This document shows, piece by piece, positions 24,644-33,327 of a stretch of DNA of 45,841 nt. The stretch comes from Chitinophagaceae bacterium UBA4857 (GTDB lineage Bacteria; Bacteroidota; Bacteroidia; Chitinophagales; Chitinophagaceae): contig DHEF01000004.1 in assembly GCA_002399735.1 (NCBI GenBank), positions 185,016 through 230,856 on the forward strand, given 5' to 3'. Below the pieces are notes generated by a model. That model was not told the origin of the DNA, did no database searches, and saw only the letters and a list, made by a program, of their open reading frames with translations. The first letter of the stretch is position 1. Each line of letters opens with the position of its first letter. A program made the translations under genes and the position numbers.

Positions 24644-26461
24644 TTATCCAGGAAAGGAAGATTTCTGGGCTCGTAGTTTTCTTTGCAAACCACTTGCCTG
24701 AACACAGAATAATAATATTAAAATAAAGATGCCCACCGAAGCTAAAAACGCTAACAGTAAACCATAGTCTTTTGTAATAGATAATGGTTGGTGTTGTGTT
24801 TGTTGCTTGGCTGGTTTAATAACAGGTGTTGTATTGTTTGCTATAACCGCAACTGGCTGATAATTTTTTTTAGATAAAAATGACGGTAGGTATGTAGTAG
24901 TTATCAACAGTATTATAGCAATCAACCATGATTTTGGCTTCTCAAGTAAAGGCAAGCTTTTTTTAGTATGAAGTGAGGCTGCAACGGGTATATCTAACAA
25001 GGCATTTTCAGTTTTTTTGCGCAGTATTGTGCCAAAGAAAATAACCATAAATATTACGCCGGCTATAAACATAATTAGCCCACCCAATAATGCCAGTGTG
25101 GTGCTTTGCACCCAATCAGATCGAAAGAGTTCGCTATTTGAATTAAGATAATTTGTGCCGGTGTTAACGCCACTTGGTAAGCCAAGTAATCCGCCCCAGC
25201 TTAAACCAAACGAAAATATTATCATGCCCATTACCCATAAATAAGGTATTGTAATATTAAGTTTGGGCCAGATGATTTTTTTGCCGCTTAGTTTGCTGTA
25301 CAAATACAAACTAATACCGGCAATACTTAAAAAAACTGGTCCGGCTATTGTTATATGCAAATTGGCAGATGGCCAAGTGCTATTATAGTTAGTATTGTTC
25401 CAGCCTTGTAAAATTTCAATAAAAACAGCAATACTTCCTAGTATAAATAATGCTAAAGCACTAATAAAATAAACGAATAAATATTTTGTCTCATCAAAAT
25501 AAGGCAAGCGTTCTAGCCAACTGAACAAACCTTTTGAAGCACCATTTTTCTTGCCGGCATATTCCATAGAAGCGGCCAGTATATATGCGGTAACCCCGGC
25601 AATAATGATGATGCTGTAGTTGTGCCAATCAGATAAAAGGATGAAGCCTCTTTCCTGTGCAGGCTGCTGATTGATTTTATATAAACCAATCGGAAATGAA
25701 AGCAAGAGTAATGAGAAAAATAATATTCGTCCTGTAAAGTGGGAGTATAATTTACCACCGGCAACAGCGGGCAATATGGTATAAAAAATAATTAATACCG
25801 GAACCAGCCACATGTAAACTAAATTGTGACTAAAGTAAGCTGAAGCGATTATCCCAAAATTGGTAATAAAATGGGGTGTTTCGTATGTTGTTAAAGTAAT
25901 TGTATAATACAGCACAAACCCCACTGTGCCTGTAAGCCAAATAATGCCATTTATAAGTACACCCAAAACTGCTAATGGCGTTTGCTGAAATGTTTTTTGG
26001 GCCTTCCAGCTGCGCCATTTTTTAAACCAGCTTAAGACCGAAACCCAGGAACCAATGATAAGTAAAGTACTGCCTATATTGAATAAAGGATGTGAATTCG
26101 TAAATAGATGATAAGTTATACCGGGAGAATTGTTTGCAAAAAAAATAGAGGTAATAACTAATACAAGTCCAGTAATCATTAATAAAAAGCTGCTCCACAT
26201 TTTCTTTTGTGGCGGCTCTTGTTTGAAATAGAATGTAGTGATGACATGCCCGAATGAAACAAAAAAAAATGTAGTTATTATAAACGTATTAAGCAGTTCA
26301 TGCGTGGCAAGTGATTGTAGAAATTGATCTGTGTGATTAGTTAATACACCTGCTTTGCAAAATGTTTGCAGCAAGCCATAACCTATACCAAGAGCAAACA
26401 GGCCAATAATTATGGCCAGATTTAAAAGGGTTATACGTTTAAATGACTTACTTACTTGCAT
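24644..26461 (-). CDS. ba3-type heme-copper oxidase subunit I homologue lacking CuB and high-spin heme ligands
   Basis: This roughly 605-residue protein has about 13-15 membrane helices. From memory it aligns well with the B-type (ba3) oxidase catalytic subunit: FYTILPAVAGGKL, AASMEYAGKK, and the LHITIAGPVFLSIAGISLYL helix. Numbering from 26461, the low-spin heme ligands are kept (H54 in ATHELLN and H369 in ANLH). H212 and Y216 (SHNLVY, the helix VI His-Tyr pair) are also kept. The CuB His-His pair of helix VII is replaced by Tyr261-Lys262 (IGLYKINQ). The high-spin heme ligand is Asn367 (GHFH in ba3, ANLH here). It is probably not a standard oxygen reductase. An upstream ATG at 26470 is less likely. 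It is the last gene of a three-gene operon. Confidence 0.85.
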   Translation of the reverse strand: MQVSKSFKRITLLNLAIIIGLFALGIGYGLLQTFCKAGVLTNHTDQFLQSLATHELLNTFIITTFFFVSFGHVITTFYFKQEPPQKKMWSSFLLMITGLVLVITSIFFANNSPGITYHLFTNSHPLFNIGSTLLIIGSWVSVLSWFKKWRSWKAQKTFQQTPLAVLGVLINGIIWLTGTVGFVLYYTITLTTYETPHFITNFGIIASAYFSHNLVYMWLVPVLIIFYTILPAVAGGKLYSHFTGRILFFSLLLLSFPIGLYKINQQPAQERGFILLSDWHNYSIIIIAGVTAYILAASMEYAGKKNGASKGLFSWLERLPYFDETKYLFVYFISALALFILGSIAVFIEILQGWNNTNYNSTWPSANLHITIAGPVFLSIAGISLYLYSKLSGKKIIWPKLNITIPYLWVMGMIIFSFGLSWGGLLGLPSGVNTGTNYLNSNSELFRSDWVQSTTLALLGGLIMFIAGVIFMVIFFGTILRKKTENALLDIPVAASLHTKKSLPLLEKPKSWLIAIILLITTTYLPSFLSKKNYQPVAVIANNTTPVIKPAKQQTQHQPLSITKDYGLLLAFLASVGIFILILLFCVQASGLQRKLRAQKSSFPG

Positions 26462-26498
26462 ATAAACCAAACGGGTTGGTTAGTTGTGGTAGTTTTAT

Positions 26499-26948
26499 TT
26501 ATTGTTTAGTGTCGGAGTGTTGAACTATTATTTCCGCTTGTACATTGTTACTATCGCTGCAAATAATTTTATATACGCCAGGTTTGCCAAAAGTTACCGA
26601 CGCTTTGTTAATGGTACCATGTATTGCGGTTAACTGCACATTTTTTCCGGCTATATTAAATTCATGCGAAACATCGTTGGAGGTTAAATAAAAATCAACC
26701 TTACTACCCGCCGGAACTTGTACTTGCGATGGTTGTAATTGCTCGTTATTGGTTACGGCAAATACCCTGTAGTTTGTAGGGTTTAAGGTGTCAATGCTGG
26801 CAGTATTATAAGTGGTGTTAAATACCATGCGTTGCGAGGTATTACTGTTGTATTTATTTTGTGCATATATAACCGAAAACACAAATAGCAGTACGATACT
26901 GAGTACAATGCCAAGTGTTGTTTTTTCTTGTTTATCAAATAAAGGCAT
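26499..26948 (-). CDS. Cupredoxin-type oxidase subunit II homologue with degenerate CuA site
   Basis: The 149-residue protein has one N-terminal membrane helix (about 12-30) and a periplasmic cupredoxin-like domain (about 60-145). The fold markers are present: FAVTNNEQLQPSQVQVPAGS, DVSHEFNI with His95, and GVYKIICS with Cys130. CuA normally needs C-x3-C-x3-H-x2-M. Here the later positions are Asn134, Ala138 and Ile141, so binuclear copper binding is very unlikely. It fits a partner of the equally degenerate subunit I gene 37 bases downstream. Electron entry from cytochrome c through CuA is not expected. Confidence 0.85.
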   Translation of the reverse strand: MPLFDKQEKTTLGIVLSIVLLFVFSVIYAQNKYNSNTSQRMVFNTTYNTASIDTLNPTNYRVFAVTNNEQLQPSQVQVPAGSKVDFYLTSNDVSHEFNIAGKNVQLTAIHGTINKASVTFGKPGVYKIICSDSNNVQAEIIVQHSDTKQ

Positions 26949-26958
26949 ATAATAGAGT

Positions 26959-27087
26959 TTATATAGACTGGTGGTGCATTAAATAACGTAACCCAAACCA
27001 GTACACAACAGTAAGTGCCACTAGCAATAAAAGAAAGGCAATAGCGCCTTTGGGTTTAAATTCTTCTTCTTTGCCGGATGATGTCAT
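26959..27087 (-). CDS. Small single-helix membrane subunit (ba3 subunit IIa-like)
   Basis: This 42-residue ORF starts MTSSGKEEEFKPKGAIAF and continues as one hydrophobic helix (FLLLLVALTVVYWFGLRYLM), ending HHQSI. Size, topology and position directly upstream of subunit II match the tiny subunit IIa of ba3-type oxidases. It lies 10 bases before the subunit II start and on the same strand, so it is the first gene of the operon. Confidence 0.7.
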   Translation of the reverse strand: MTSSGKEEEFKPKGAIAFLLLLVALTVVYWFGLRYLMHHQSI

Positions 27088-27316
27088 AAATTGTTATTTA
27101 ACGGAACAAATCTATTCCGCGTAGGCCAGCAAATGAATGAGATTAAAATGTTCAAAGCATGATTATTGTCAGTTTTTGGGTATTTAAACCTGAAAACCGG
27201 TGCGTGATTGATGAAAATAGTTTGATTAATAAGTAGTTATTGACTAGGATGTGTTATGGCTTAAGTATTTATACAAGGTATTAAGTACCTTCGCCACCTT
27301 AAACAGCAGGAAACGG

Positions 27317-28867
27317 ATGCCACAAATAAGCAGTAGGCAAGCGGCAATATATGCGGCGGCCATTTTACTACTCACTTTGCTTTTTAGCTTTGTTTTAAAA
27401 ACCTATGAGGTAATGGTTGGCGGCTTACTCATTGCCATTTTTTTTACCACATTTATAAAAGGCCGTTCCAGTACTTTTTTGGTAGCTTTTGTAGGCCTGG
27501 TGGTAATGACTTTTACGGTGCTTTTTTTAAACAGATCATCCAGTACTATTAAAATTCTTACTGAGAATATCTTTTCTGTGCTATTGGTGGTTTTTGCAGT
27601 TGCGTTGGTTTTTTATTTAAAACAACTACAACAGCATTTGGATTTTGAACGTATACATATGACCTCTTTATTTGAAAATGCCACCGAAGGTATTTTTGTA
27701 ACCAATGCAAGCGGTAATATTATATTGGTGAATCCGGCGGCGGAAAGAATGTTTAATTACACAAAAGAAGAATTGCAGGGGCAAACCGTAGACAAACTAT
27801 TGCCCATGCGTAAACAGGCCATGCATGCGGGCTTGCGGGCCGATTTTCATAAAAGCCCCTCTAATAGAACAATGGGGTCAGGACGTGATTTGTATGCGAT
27901 GAAGAATGGAGGAGATGAGTTTCCGGTGGAAGTAAGTTTGAGTTACTACAAGGAAAAAAACGAAACCTATGTGATTGCATTTATTGTAGACATAACATTG
28001 CGTAAAGAGACTGAAAAGAATATTTTAAAACAAAAGGATGAGTTGGAGAAGATTGGCAAAGAAATAAGGTTGCTTAATACTGAGTTGGAACATAAGGTGG
28101 AGGAACGTACAATGGTGTTAAAACAGGCTTTAGAGCAACTGGAACAATCGGAAAAAGAATTACAGGAAGCATTGGTGAAAGAAAAAGAATTGAGTGAAAT
28201 GAAAAGCCGCTTTGTATCTATGGCTTCTCATGAATTTAAAACACCCTTAAGTACCGTTTTATCATCGGCATCGCTGGCTTCAAAATATACACAGACGGAA
28301 GATCAGGACAAAAGAAACAAACACCTGGATAAAATAAAAACATCGGTAAAACACCTGAATGATATTTTAGAAGACTTTTTATCGTTGGGCAGATTGGATG
28401 AAGGAAAAGTGATTAGCAGTAAACAAGATTTTTTATTACAAAATCTTTTGCAGGAAACCATTGAAGAGATGCAGGTAATGGTGAAGCAAGGTCAGAAAAT
28501 AACACTTACAGGCGCAGAAAACGTAGAACTGCATGCCGATAAAAGGTTGTTGAAAAATGTATTGATTAACTTACTGAGTAATGCCATTAAGTTTTCACCA
28601 ACGGATAGTTTGGTAAATCTAACCGTGAGCAGCGAAGGAAGTAAATGCCAGGTAGCTGTAAAAGATAGTGGTATTGGCATAAGCGAACATGATCAGCAAT
28701 ATTTGTTTGGCAGTTTTTTCAGGGCCGGTAATGCACAAAATATACAAGGTACCGGATTGGGTTTGCATATTGTGCATAGGTATATGCAAATAATGGGAGG
28801 TTCGGTACATTTGCAAAGCAAATTAGATGAAGGCACCACAGTAACAATAGTTATACCTAAGCATTAA
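27317..28867 (+). CDS. Membrane PAS-domain sensor histidine kinase
   Basis: The ATG at 27317 (MPQISSRQA) is preferred to a GTG at 27251. About four membrane helices come first, then a PAS domain (SLFENATEGIFVTNASGNII ... MGSGRDLYAMKNGGDEFPVE) and a coiled coil. The HisKA His lies in MASHEFKTPLSTVL. The ATPase has NVLINLLSNAIKFSP, VKDSGIGIS and GTGLGLHIVHRY. The PAS segment resembles the large family that includes FixL, but a heme ligand cannot be assigned. It is divergent from the oxidase-like operon and 13 bases upstream of its response regulator gene. Confidence 0.93.
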   Translation: MPQISSRQAAIYAAAILLLTLLFSFVLKTYEVMVGGLLIAIFFTTFIKGRSSTFLVAFVGLVVMTFTVLFLNRSSSTIKILTENIFSVLLVVFAVALVFYLKQLQQHLDFERIHMTSLFENATEGIFVTNASGNIILVNPAAERMFNYTKEELQGQTVDKLLPMRKQAMHAGLRADFHKSPSNRTMGSGRDLYAMKNGGDEFPVEVSLSYYKEKNETYVIAFIVDITLRKETEKNILKQKDELEKIGKEIRLLNTELEHKVEERTMVLKQALEQLEQSEKELQEALVKEKELSEMKSRFVSMASHEFKTPLSTVLSSASLASKYTQTEDQDKRNKHLDKIKTSVKHLNDILEDFLSLGRLDEGKVISSKQDFLLQNLLQETIEEMQVMVKQGQKITLTGAENVELHADKRLLKNVLINLLSNAIKFSPTDSLVNLTVSSEGSKCQVAVKDSGIGISEHDQQYLFGSFFRAGNAQNIQGTGLGLHIVHRYMQIMGGSVHLQSKLDEGTTVTIVIPKH

Positions 28868-28880
28868 AAAAGTACATAGT

Positions 28881-29936
28881 ATGAAGTCTATCTTGGTTAT
28901 TGATGATAATGCAGATTTACGGGATAACACTGCCGAAATTTTAAGTTTGGCAGGCTATAAAACCTTTGTTGCCGAAGACGGTAAAAAAGGTGTGGATACG
29001 GCGATTAAAGAAAAGCCCGATTTAATTGTTTGCGATATAATGATGCCGATACTGGACGGTTATGGCGTATTACATTTAATAAGACGTAATACAGAAACAT
29101 CGCATATTCCTTTTTTGTTTTTAACGGCCAAAAGTGAAAGAGCTGATTTTAGAAAAGGTATGGAAATGGGTGCCGATGATTACCTGACCAAACCTTTTGA
29201 TGATATTGAATTATTGAACGCTATTGAAGTCCGTTTAAAAAGAGAAGATGTTTACAAATCCAGATACTCACCAACAGGTGAAGGTGTATCGCAGTTTGTT
29301 AGAGATGCCAAAGAGAACGGAAGATTTTTATCCTTATCGGAAAAATACAGTTCAGAAAATATTGGTAAAAAACAAGTCATTTATCAGGAAGGCCGCCACC
29401 CACGCTATTTGTATTATATATTAAGCGGAAAGGTTAAATGCAGTAAGATTAATGAAGATGGTAAAGAATATATTACCGATATTTTGGTAACGGGTGATTT
29501 TATTGGTTTTAATGCAGTAGTGGAAGAGAAAGCTTATGAAGATACGGCCACCGTTTTAGAAGATGCGGAGTTGTTGTTAATACCCAGGGAGGATTTTGTG
29601 AGTATGATAAAAGAGGATATGCGATTGGCTACCAGTTTTATTGCCATGATGTCGCAGAGTATGAAGGAAAAAGAAGAACGTTTGGTAAACCTTGCTTACG
29701 GCTCATTGCGCAAAAGAGTGGCCTTGGGTTTGGTTGAGCTGCATAAAAAATATAATACAGGCACAGAAGCGAATCCTATTGATATTTCAAGAGACGATTT
29801 GGCCCGATACATTGGTACGGCTACAGAATCGCTGATACGTACTTTAAGTGATTTTAAAAGCGAAGGACATATTGAAATTAAACAAGGTAAAGTATATGTT
29901 TTACAAGTATCCGCTTTACAAAACCTGATTGCTTAA
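28881..29936 (+). CDS. Response regulator fused to a CRP/FNR-type transcription factor
   Basis: The 351-residue protein has a receiver domain (1-125) with DD at 8-9, phospho-acceptor Asp52 in VCDIMMPILDG and Lys in LTKPFDD. A cyclic-nucleotide-binding-like beta-roll follows (about 150-260, ILSGKVKCSKINEDGKEYIT), then a CRP-type winged helix-turn-helix (DISRDDLARYIGTATESLIR). In Bacteroidota such fusions often sit near respiratory genes, which suggests redox, oxygen or NO control. The likely targets include the divergent oxidase-like operon. No Fe-S cysteine set of FNR type is present. Confidence 0.93.
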   Translation: MKSILVIDDNADLRDNTAEILSLAGYKTFVAEDGKKGVDTAIKEKPDLIVCDIMMPILDGYGVLHLIRRNTETSHIPFLFLTAKSERADFRKGMEMGADDYLTKPFDDIELLNAIEVRLKREDVYKSRYSPTGEGVSQFVRDAKENGRFLSLSEKYSSENIGKKQVIYQEGRHPRYLYYILSGKVKCSKINEDGKEYITDILVTGDFIGFNAVVEEKAYEDTATVLEDAELLLIPREDFVSMIKEDMRLATSFIAMMSQSMKEKEERLVNLAYGSLRKRVALGLVELHKKYNTGTEANPIDISRDDLARYIGTATESLIRTLSDFKSEGHIEIKQGKVYVLQVSALQNLIA

Positions 29937-30310
29937 TTAACGGAAACATTATGGGTGACTACTGCCTCGTTGGCGGCATTATCTCTGGCACGTACCTGCA
30001 CCTGATAAGTAATGCCGGCTGTTGCTGTAAAATTTTCTGCTAAATTATAATGAGTACTATTGGGATAACGGTGAATATCAATTAACAACCTGCCGGTTGT
30101 TAAGTCGGATATATGCACATGTATCATGTAAATGTTTTTATTATCGGTAACGTGCCCGGTAATATTTACTGTATTGCCGGCTGTTACAGTGCTGTTGTTA
30201 ACGGGGGCGGTTAATACAATCACAGGTATTTCTTTATCATCATCTGCGCTGCTTTTTTTACAAGTAGTACTTAGTAGGCAAATACTTAATAATATGAACA
30301 GGAGTTTCAT
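29933..30310 (-). CDS. Small lipoprotein with Ig-like domain
   Basis: The 125-residue protein has a lipoprotein signal (LLFILLSICLLSTTC, Cys near 17). A beta-sandwich domain follows with the pattern IVLTAPVNNSTVTAGNTVNI and ending YQVQVRARDNAANEAVVTHN. It resembles DUF4625-type or Big-like surface lipoproteins. Its stop overlaps the stop of the convergent regulator gene by four bases. The function is unknown. Confidence 0.75.
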   Translation of the reverse strand: MKLLFILLSICLLSTTCKKSSADDDKEIPVIVLTAPVNNSTVTAGNTVNITGHVTDNKNIYMIHVHISDLTTGRLLIDIHRYPNSTHYNLAENFTATAGITYQVQVRARDNAANEAVVTHNVSVN

Positions 30311-30406
30311 GTTGTAAAGGTTAATAGTTCATGGGGGAGTAGTTAATGGTTAATTGTTTGATTTACTGTCTTTCGGTCTTTCCGACTCACGGACTTCTAT
30401 CAACCG

Positions 30407-30493
30407 CTGACACAATGCCCAATAGCATTACTGCTGTTCAAGTGTGCGACGCAAGGGACGATGATAGTAGTAATGCAGCCGACTACATAAAAA
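30407..30493 (-). repeat. Dispersed modular repeat, copy J
   Basis: On the minus strand it begins TTTTTTATGTAGTCGGCTGC, then ATCATCGTCCCTTGCGTCGC, and ends with AGTAATGCTATTGGGCATTG. It lies immediately beyond the gldD stop. Confidence 0.8.
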
Positions 30494-30494
30494 A

Positions 30495-31112
30495 CTATCG
30501 CCACTTTAGCGTATTAATCAGGTGTTTTAAATCTTGTTTTAAAAAGTTGTTTACAATACCTAAAGAGTCTTCATTGGGCGTTGCATCAAAATATAAAGCA
30601 CCGCGTAAAAAATGTTTGGCACTATCCGTTAAAAAAAACTGGTTGGCGGTAGCCGTATTGCCGCTTAGGCTAAAATACATGCCTTCTACTCCATTGGGTG
30701 TGGATATTAAACTATCAACAATGCCGCTGGAAATTTCGGTGTGTTTGCGGTAAGCCATTTTAAAGCCATCCTGTATAAGCGAATCAAAATTTTTGGTGTT
30801 AACAGGTTTATAGCTAACATAAATACGTCCGTTAAATTGGGGTACATCAATATTAATCCACCAGTCGCCTGCCTTGGTATCAAAAAAAGTAGTGTCTTTA
30901 ACAACGGTTGCATAAGTTGGATACTCAAAGGTGTAAGGATAACCGGGTTGATCAAACACACGATAATTTTTTTCGGGAAGTGTTATTTTAAAGTAGCCTT
31001 TTTTCTTAAATGTGTAAGGGCTGTTGCAAGCCACAGCTAACAAGCTAACTAATAAACAAACAAATAATGCGGGCCAAGTTGACGAGGTGAGTAGCCGGTT
31101 TGTAAGGGGCAT
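30495..31112 (-). CDS. gldD: Gliding motility lipoprotein GldD
   Basis: GldD is an essential lipoprotein of Bacteroidota gliding and type IX secretion. The 205-residue protein has a lipoprotein signal (LLVSLLAVAC, Cys near 29). Family hallmarks are FEYPTYATV, a WWINIDVPQFNGRIYVSYKP segment, GNTATANQFFLTDS and HFLRGALYFDATPNEDS near the C-terminus. It lies one base after gldE and shares the ssb-gldE-gldD order known from flavobacteria, so it is the last gene of that operon. Confidence 0.92.
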   Translation of the reverse strand: MPLTNRLLTSSTWPALFVCLLVSLLAVACNSPYTFKKKGYFKITLPEKNYRVFDQPGYPYTFEYPTYATVVKDTTFFDTKAGDWWINIDVPQFNGRIYVSYKPVNTKNFDSLIQDGFKMAYRKHTEISSGIVDSLISTPNGVEGMYFSLSGNTATANQFFLTDSAKHFLRGALYFDATPNEDSLGIVNNFLKQDLKHLINTLKWR

Positions 31113-31113
31113 A

Positions 31114-32490
31114 TTACGCTATAGATCTTTTAATAATTACTTTAACTTGTTTAATACGATTGGTAGCAGCTTCCAATACAACAAAGGTAAAGTCACCAAC
31201 GGTTATTTCTTCATTTATAGCCGGAAAAGCACCTGCTATTTCCAACACCATACCGGCAAGTGATTCGCTTTCGCCACGCACTTTGTCAAAAGTACTGGTG
31301 GGTATTTGCATCACTTTACACATATCGTGTATCATGGTTTTGCCTTCAAAAATATACGTATTGTCGTCAATTTTTACAGGTGCATTTTCGTCATCATCAA
31401 ATTCATCACGTATTTCACCAATCACTTCCTCCATAATATCTTCCATGGTAACAATGCCGCTGGTGCCGCCAAATTCATCTACTACAACTGCAAAATGCAG
31501 TCTTTTATTTTGCAGATCTATTAATAAATCTTCAATCAGTTTAGATTCAGGTACAAAAAATGGCTGACGAATAACCGGACGCCAGTCAGCATCGTCGGCA
31601 GCGTATAAAAACGGAATAATATCTTTTGTATTTAATACGCCAACAATATTATCCATACTGTCTTTGTAAACCGGAAGACGTGAGTAATGTAGTTCTTCAA
31701 TTTTTTTAAGCAAGTCCGGTAGGGCTGTGTTGTATTCAACACCGTTAATATCCAACCGGCTTTTCATTATTTGCTTAACGGATATAGTGCCAAACTTTAC
31801 TATACCCTTCATAATATTTTTTTCTTCCTGGTTGGCCTCTTCTTCACTTTTTATGTCAATAGCATCATCCAGTTCCCTTATACTTGCCGCATCCAGTTTA
31901 TTAGTGCCCATGCGTTTGCCCACCTGCATAGCTACCCTTACCAGCCAGCCACTTATACGGCCCAACAATAAATGTATTACCTCTACCACACCTACAGCGC
32001 CATAAGCAAAACGCAGGTTACTTTGTGTAGCCCAAACCTTAGGTAGTATTTCACATAAAAAAAGTATAACAAACGATATCGCCAATACCTTAATAAATAA
32101 AGCAAACCCGCTGTGCAGGTGGCTTAAATCAATATACTCTGTAATAAAAAAGTTGGAGATTATTATAATACAAATATTGGTAAAAGTACTGGCTAATAGT
32201 AAAGAGGCAAACACTTCTTTCGGTTCTTCTAAAAGTGTAATTATTTTTTTCGCCGCATTATGTTGCTTTGTTTTAAGCATATTAATGTCTTTGTTGTTTA
32301 ACGAAAACAACGCCACATCTGCCCCCGAAATAACAAAACTTAATAACAGCAAAAAGCCCAATACAATTAATAGTATGGGCGTTTGGGCTTCCACAGCCAA
32401 CAAAACGTATAAAAAAGAATCAGGTAAAAAATTTATAACCGAATGGGTTTCCAAGAAAATAGGTTTTGGTACAATAATATGCTTTTTCAA
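31114..32490 (-). CDS. gldE: Gliding motility-associated CNNM/CBS-domain protein GldE
   Basis: The 458-residue membrane protein has an N-terminal CNNM (DUF21) domain with about four helices (near 25-180). Two CBS domains follow (about 215-330: IMKSRLDINGVEYNTALPD, LIEDLLIDLQNKRLHFAVVV, with GGTSGIVTMEDIMEEVIGEI). A C-terminal CorC/HlyC-type domain closes the protein. This is the hemolysin-C/CorC-like layout. Placement between ssb and gldD supports GldE rather than a general CorC protein. It may support GldD function or divalent cation handling. Confidence 0.9.
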   Translation of the reverse strand: MKKHIIVPKPIFLETHSVINFLPDSFLYVLLAVEAQTPILLIVLGFLLLLSFVISGADVALFSLNNKDINMLKTKQHNAAKKIITLLEEPKEVFASLLLASTFTNICIIIISNFFITEYIDLSHLHSGFALFIKVLAISFVILFLCEILPKVWATQSNLRFAYGAVGVVEVIHLLLGRISGWLVRVAMQVGKRMGTNKLDAASIRELDDAIDIKSEEEANQEEKNIMKGIVKFGTISVKQIMKSRLDINGVEYNTALPDLLKKIEELHYSRLPVYKDSMDNIVGVLNTKDIIPFLYAADDADWRPVIRQPFFVPESKLIEDLLIDLQNKRLHFAVVVDEFGGTSGIVTMEDIMEEVIGEIRDEFDDDENAPVKIDDNTYIFEGKTMIHDMCKVMQIPTSTFDKVRGESESLAGMVLEIAGAFPAINEEITVGDFTFVVLEAATNRIKQVKVIIKRSIA

Positions 32491-32549
32491 TTTTTGCTTC
32501 AGGGTTTAAAAACCATTTGCTGGCAAAAATAAGTTCTTTATAGCGCATC

Positions 32550-32975
32550 CTAAAATTGCAAATCATCCGGTGGTGTATCCGCCGGTGCATCTTGTGTAGC
32601 ATCGCCGCCGTTTTCGCCATCTGTATGACCGCCGGGATAATCGTTTCTTTTATCCAGCATAATCAGGTTGTCGCCAACAATTTCGGTAGCAAATTTGCGG
32701 TTGCCATCCTTATCGTCCCAGCTGCGGGTACGCAGGCGACCTTCAATATAAACCAGGCTGCTTTTGTGCAGGTACTTCTGGGCCAGTTCGGCCAGTCCAC
32801 GCCACAGTACAACCGTATGCCATTCTGTTTGGGATACCAGCTTGCCCGATCTGTCCTTAAACGTTTCGGTAGTAGCCAGCGGAAACTTTGCCACTGCAAT
32901 ATTACCTTCCAATAACTGCACATCCGGATCCTTGCCAAGATTGCCAATTAACGTTACTCTGTTTACGCCTCTCAT
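32550..32975 (-). CDS. ssb: Single-stranded DNA-binding protein
   Basis: SSB coats single-stranded DNA in replication and repair. The start at 32975 (MRGVNRVTLIGNLGKDPDVQ) is chosen because it matches the usual SSB N-terminus; an upstream ATG at 32990 adds only five residues. The OB fold spans about 1-110 with TEWHTVVLWRGLAELAQKYL and YIEGRLRTRSW. A Gly/Asp-rich linker leads to the acidic tip DDLQF, a variant of the common DDxPF protein-interaction tail. It is the first gene of ssb-gldE-gldD. Confidence 0.96.
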   Translation of the reverse strand: MRGVNRVTLIGNLGKDPDVQLLEGNIAVAKFPLATTETFKDRSGKLVSQTEWHTVVLWRGLAELAQKYLHKSSLVYIEGRLRTRSWDDKDGNRKFATEIVGDNLIMLDKRNDYPGGHTDGENGGDATQDAPADTPPDDLQF

Positions 32976-33132
32976 ACTATTCAATTTCAAGTTAAAGTAA
33001 AACCTATTCCGGCATTCAGGATATCGGGTATTTAAAGTTAAATTCTTTTAATCGGAATATGAAATTTTTAAACACCCGTTATTTGGCATTGTAGCGCAAG
33101 CATCAGGCCAAATAAATAAGTTTTTTTATTAT

Positions 33133-33240
33133 GGCGCCCGGGCGGGCTATCCGCAGTACTCCGCATCCGTTTTTGGCCTGCACACAAAGCCGCCCTGCCA
33201 AAACCGTCTTTGCGGGGTACTTGCTACTATCCCTGGCGCA
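33133..33240. repeat. GC-rich structured intergenic element
   Basis: The stretch is clearly GC-richer than its surroundings. Possible pairings are GCGCC (33134-33138) with GGCGC (33235-33239), GGGCGG (33140-33145) with CCGCCC (33190-33195), and TTTTTGGC with GCCAAAA further in. It resembles a GGGCTNTCCGC...CTACTATCCCT motif that I recall between genes in many Bacteroidota. The minus-strand ORF across it is probably spurious. Confidence 0.5.
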
Positions 33241-33327
33241 GAAAAACCTGTGAATTGTGTAATATCTAAGTGATGGTAAAACTAAAACACCCTTATCCCC
33301 TAAACCCTCCACCTTCCGCCTTTAAGC

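Noticed and set aside
27317..28867. FixL-type heme PAS oxygen sensor
   Set aside because: The PAS sequence fits the broad non-heme family equally well, and no heme-ligating His can be assigned with confidence.
33103..33312. 69-codon minus-strand ORF as a gene
   Set aside because: It covers the GC-rich structured patch and looks like a by-product of high GC rather than a protein.
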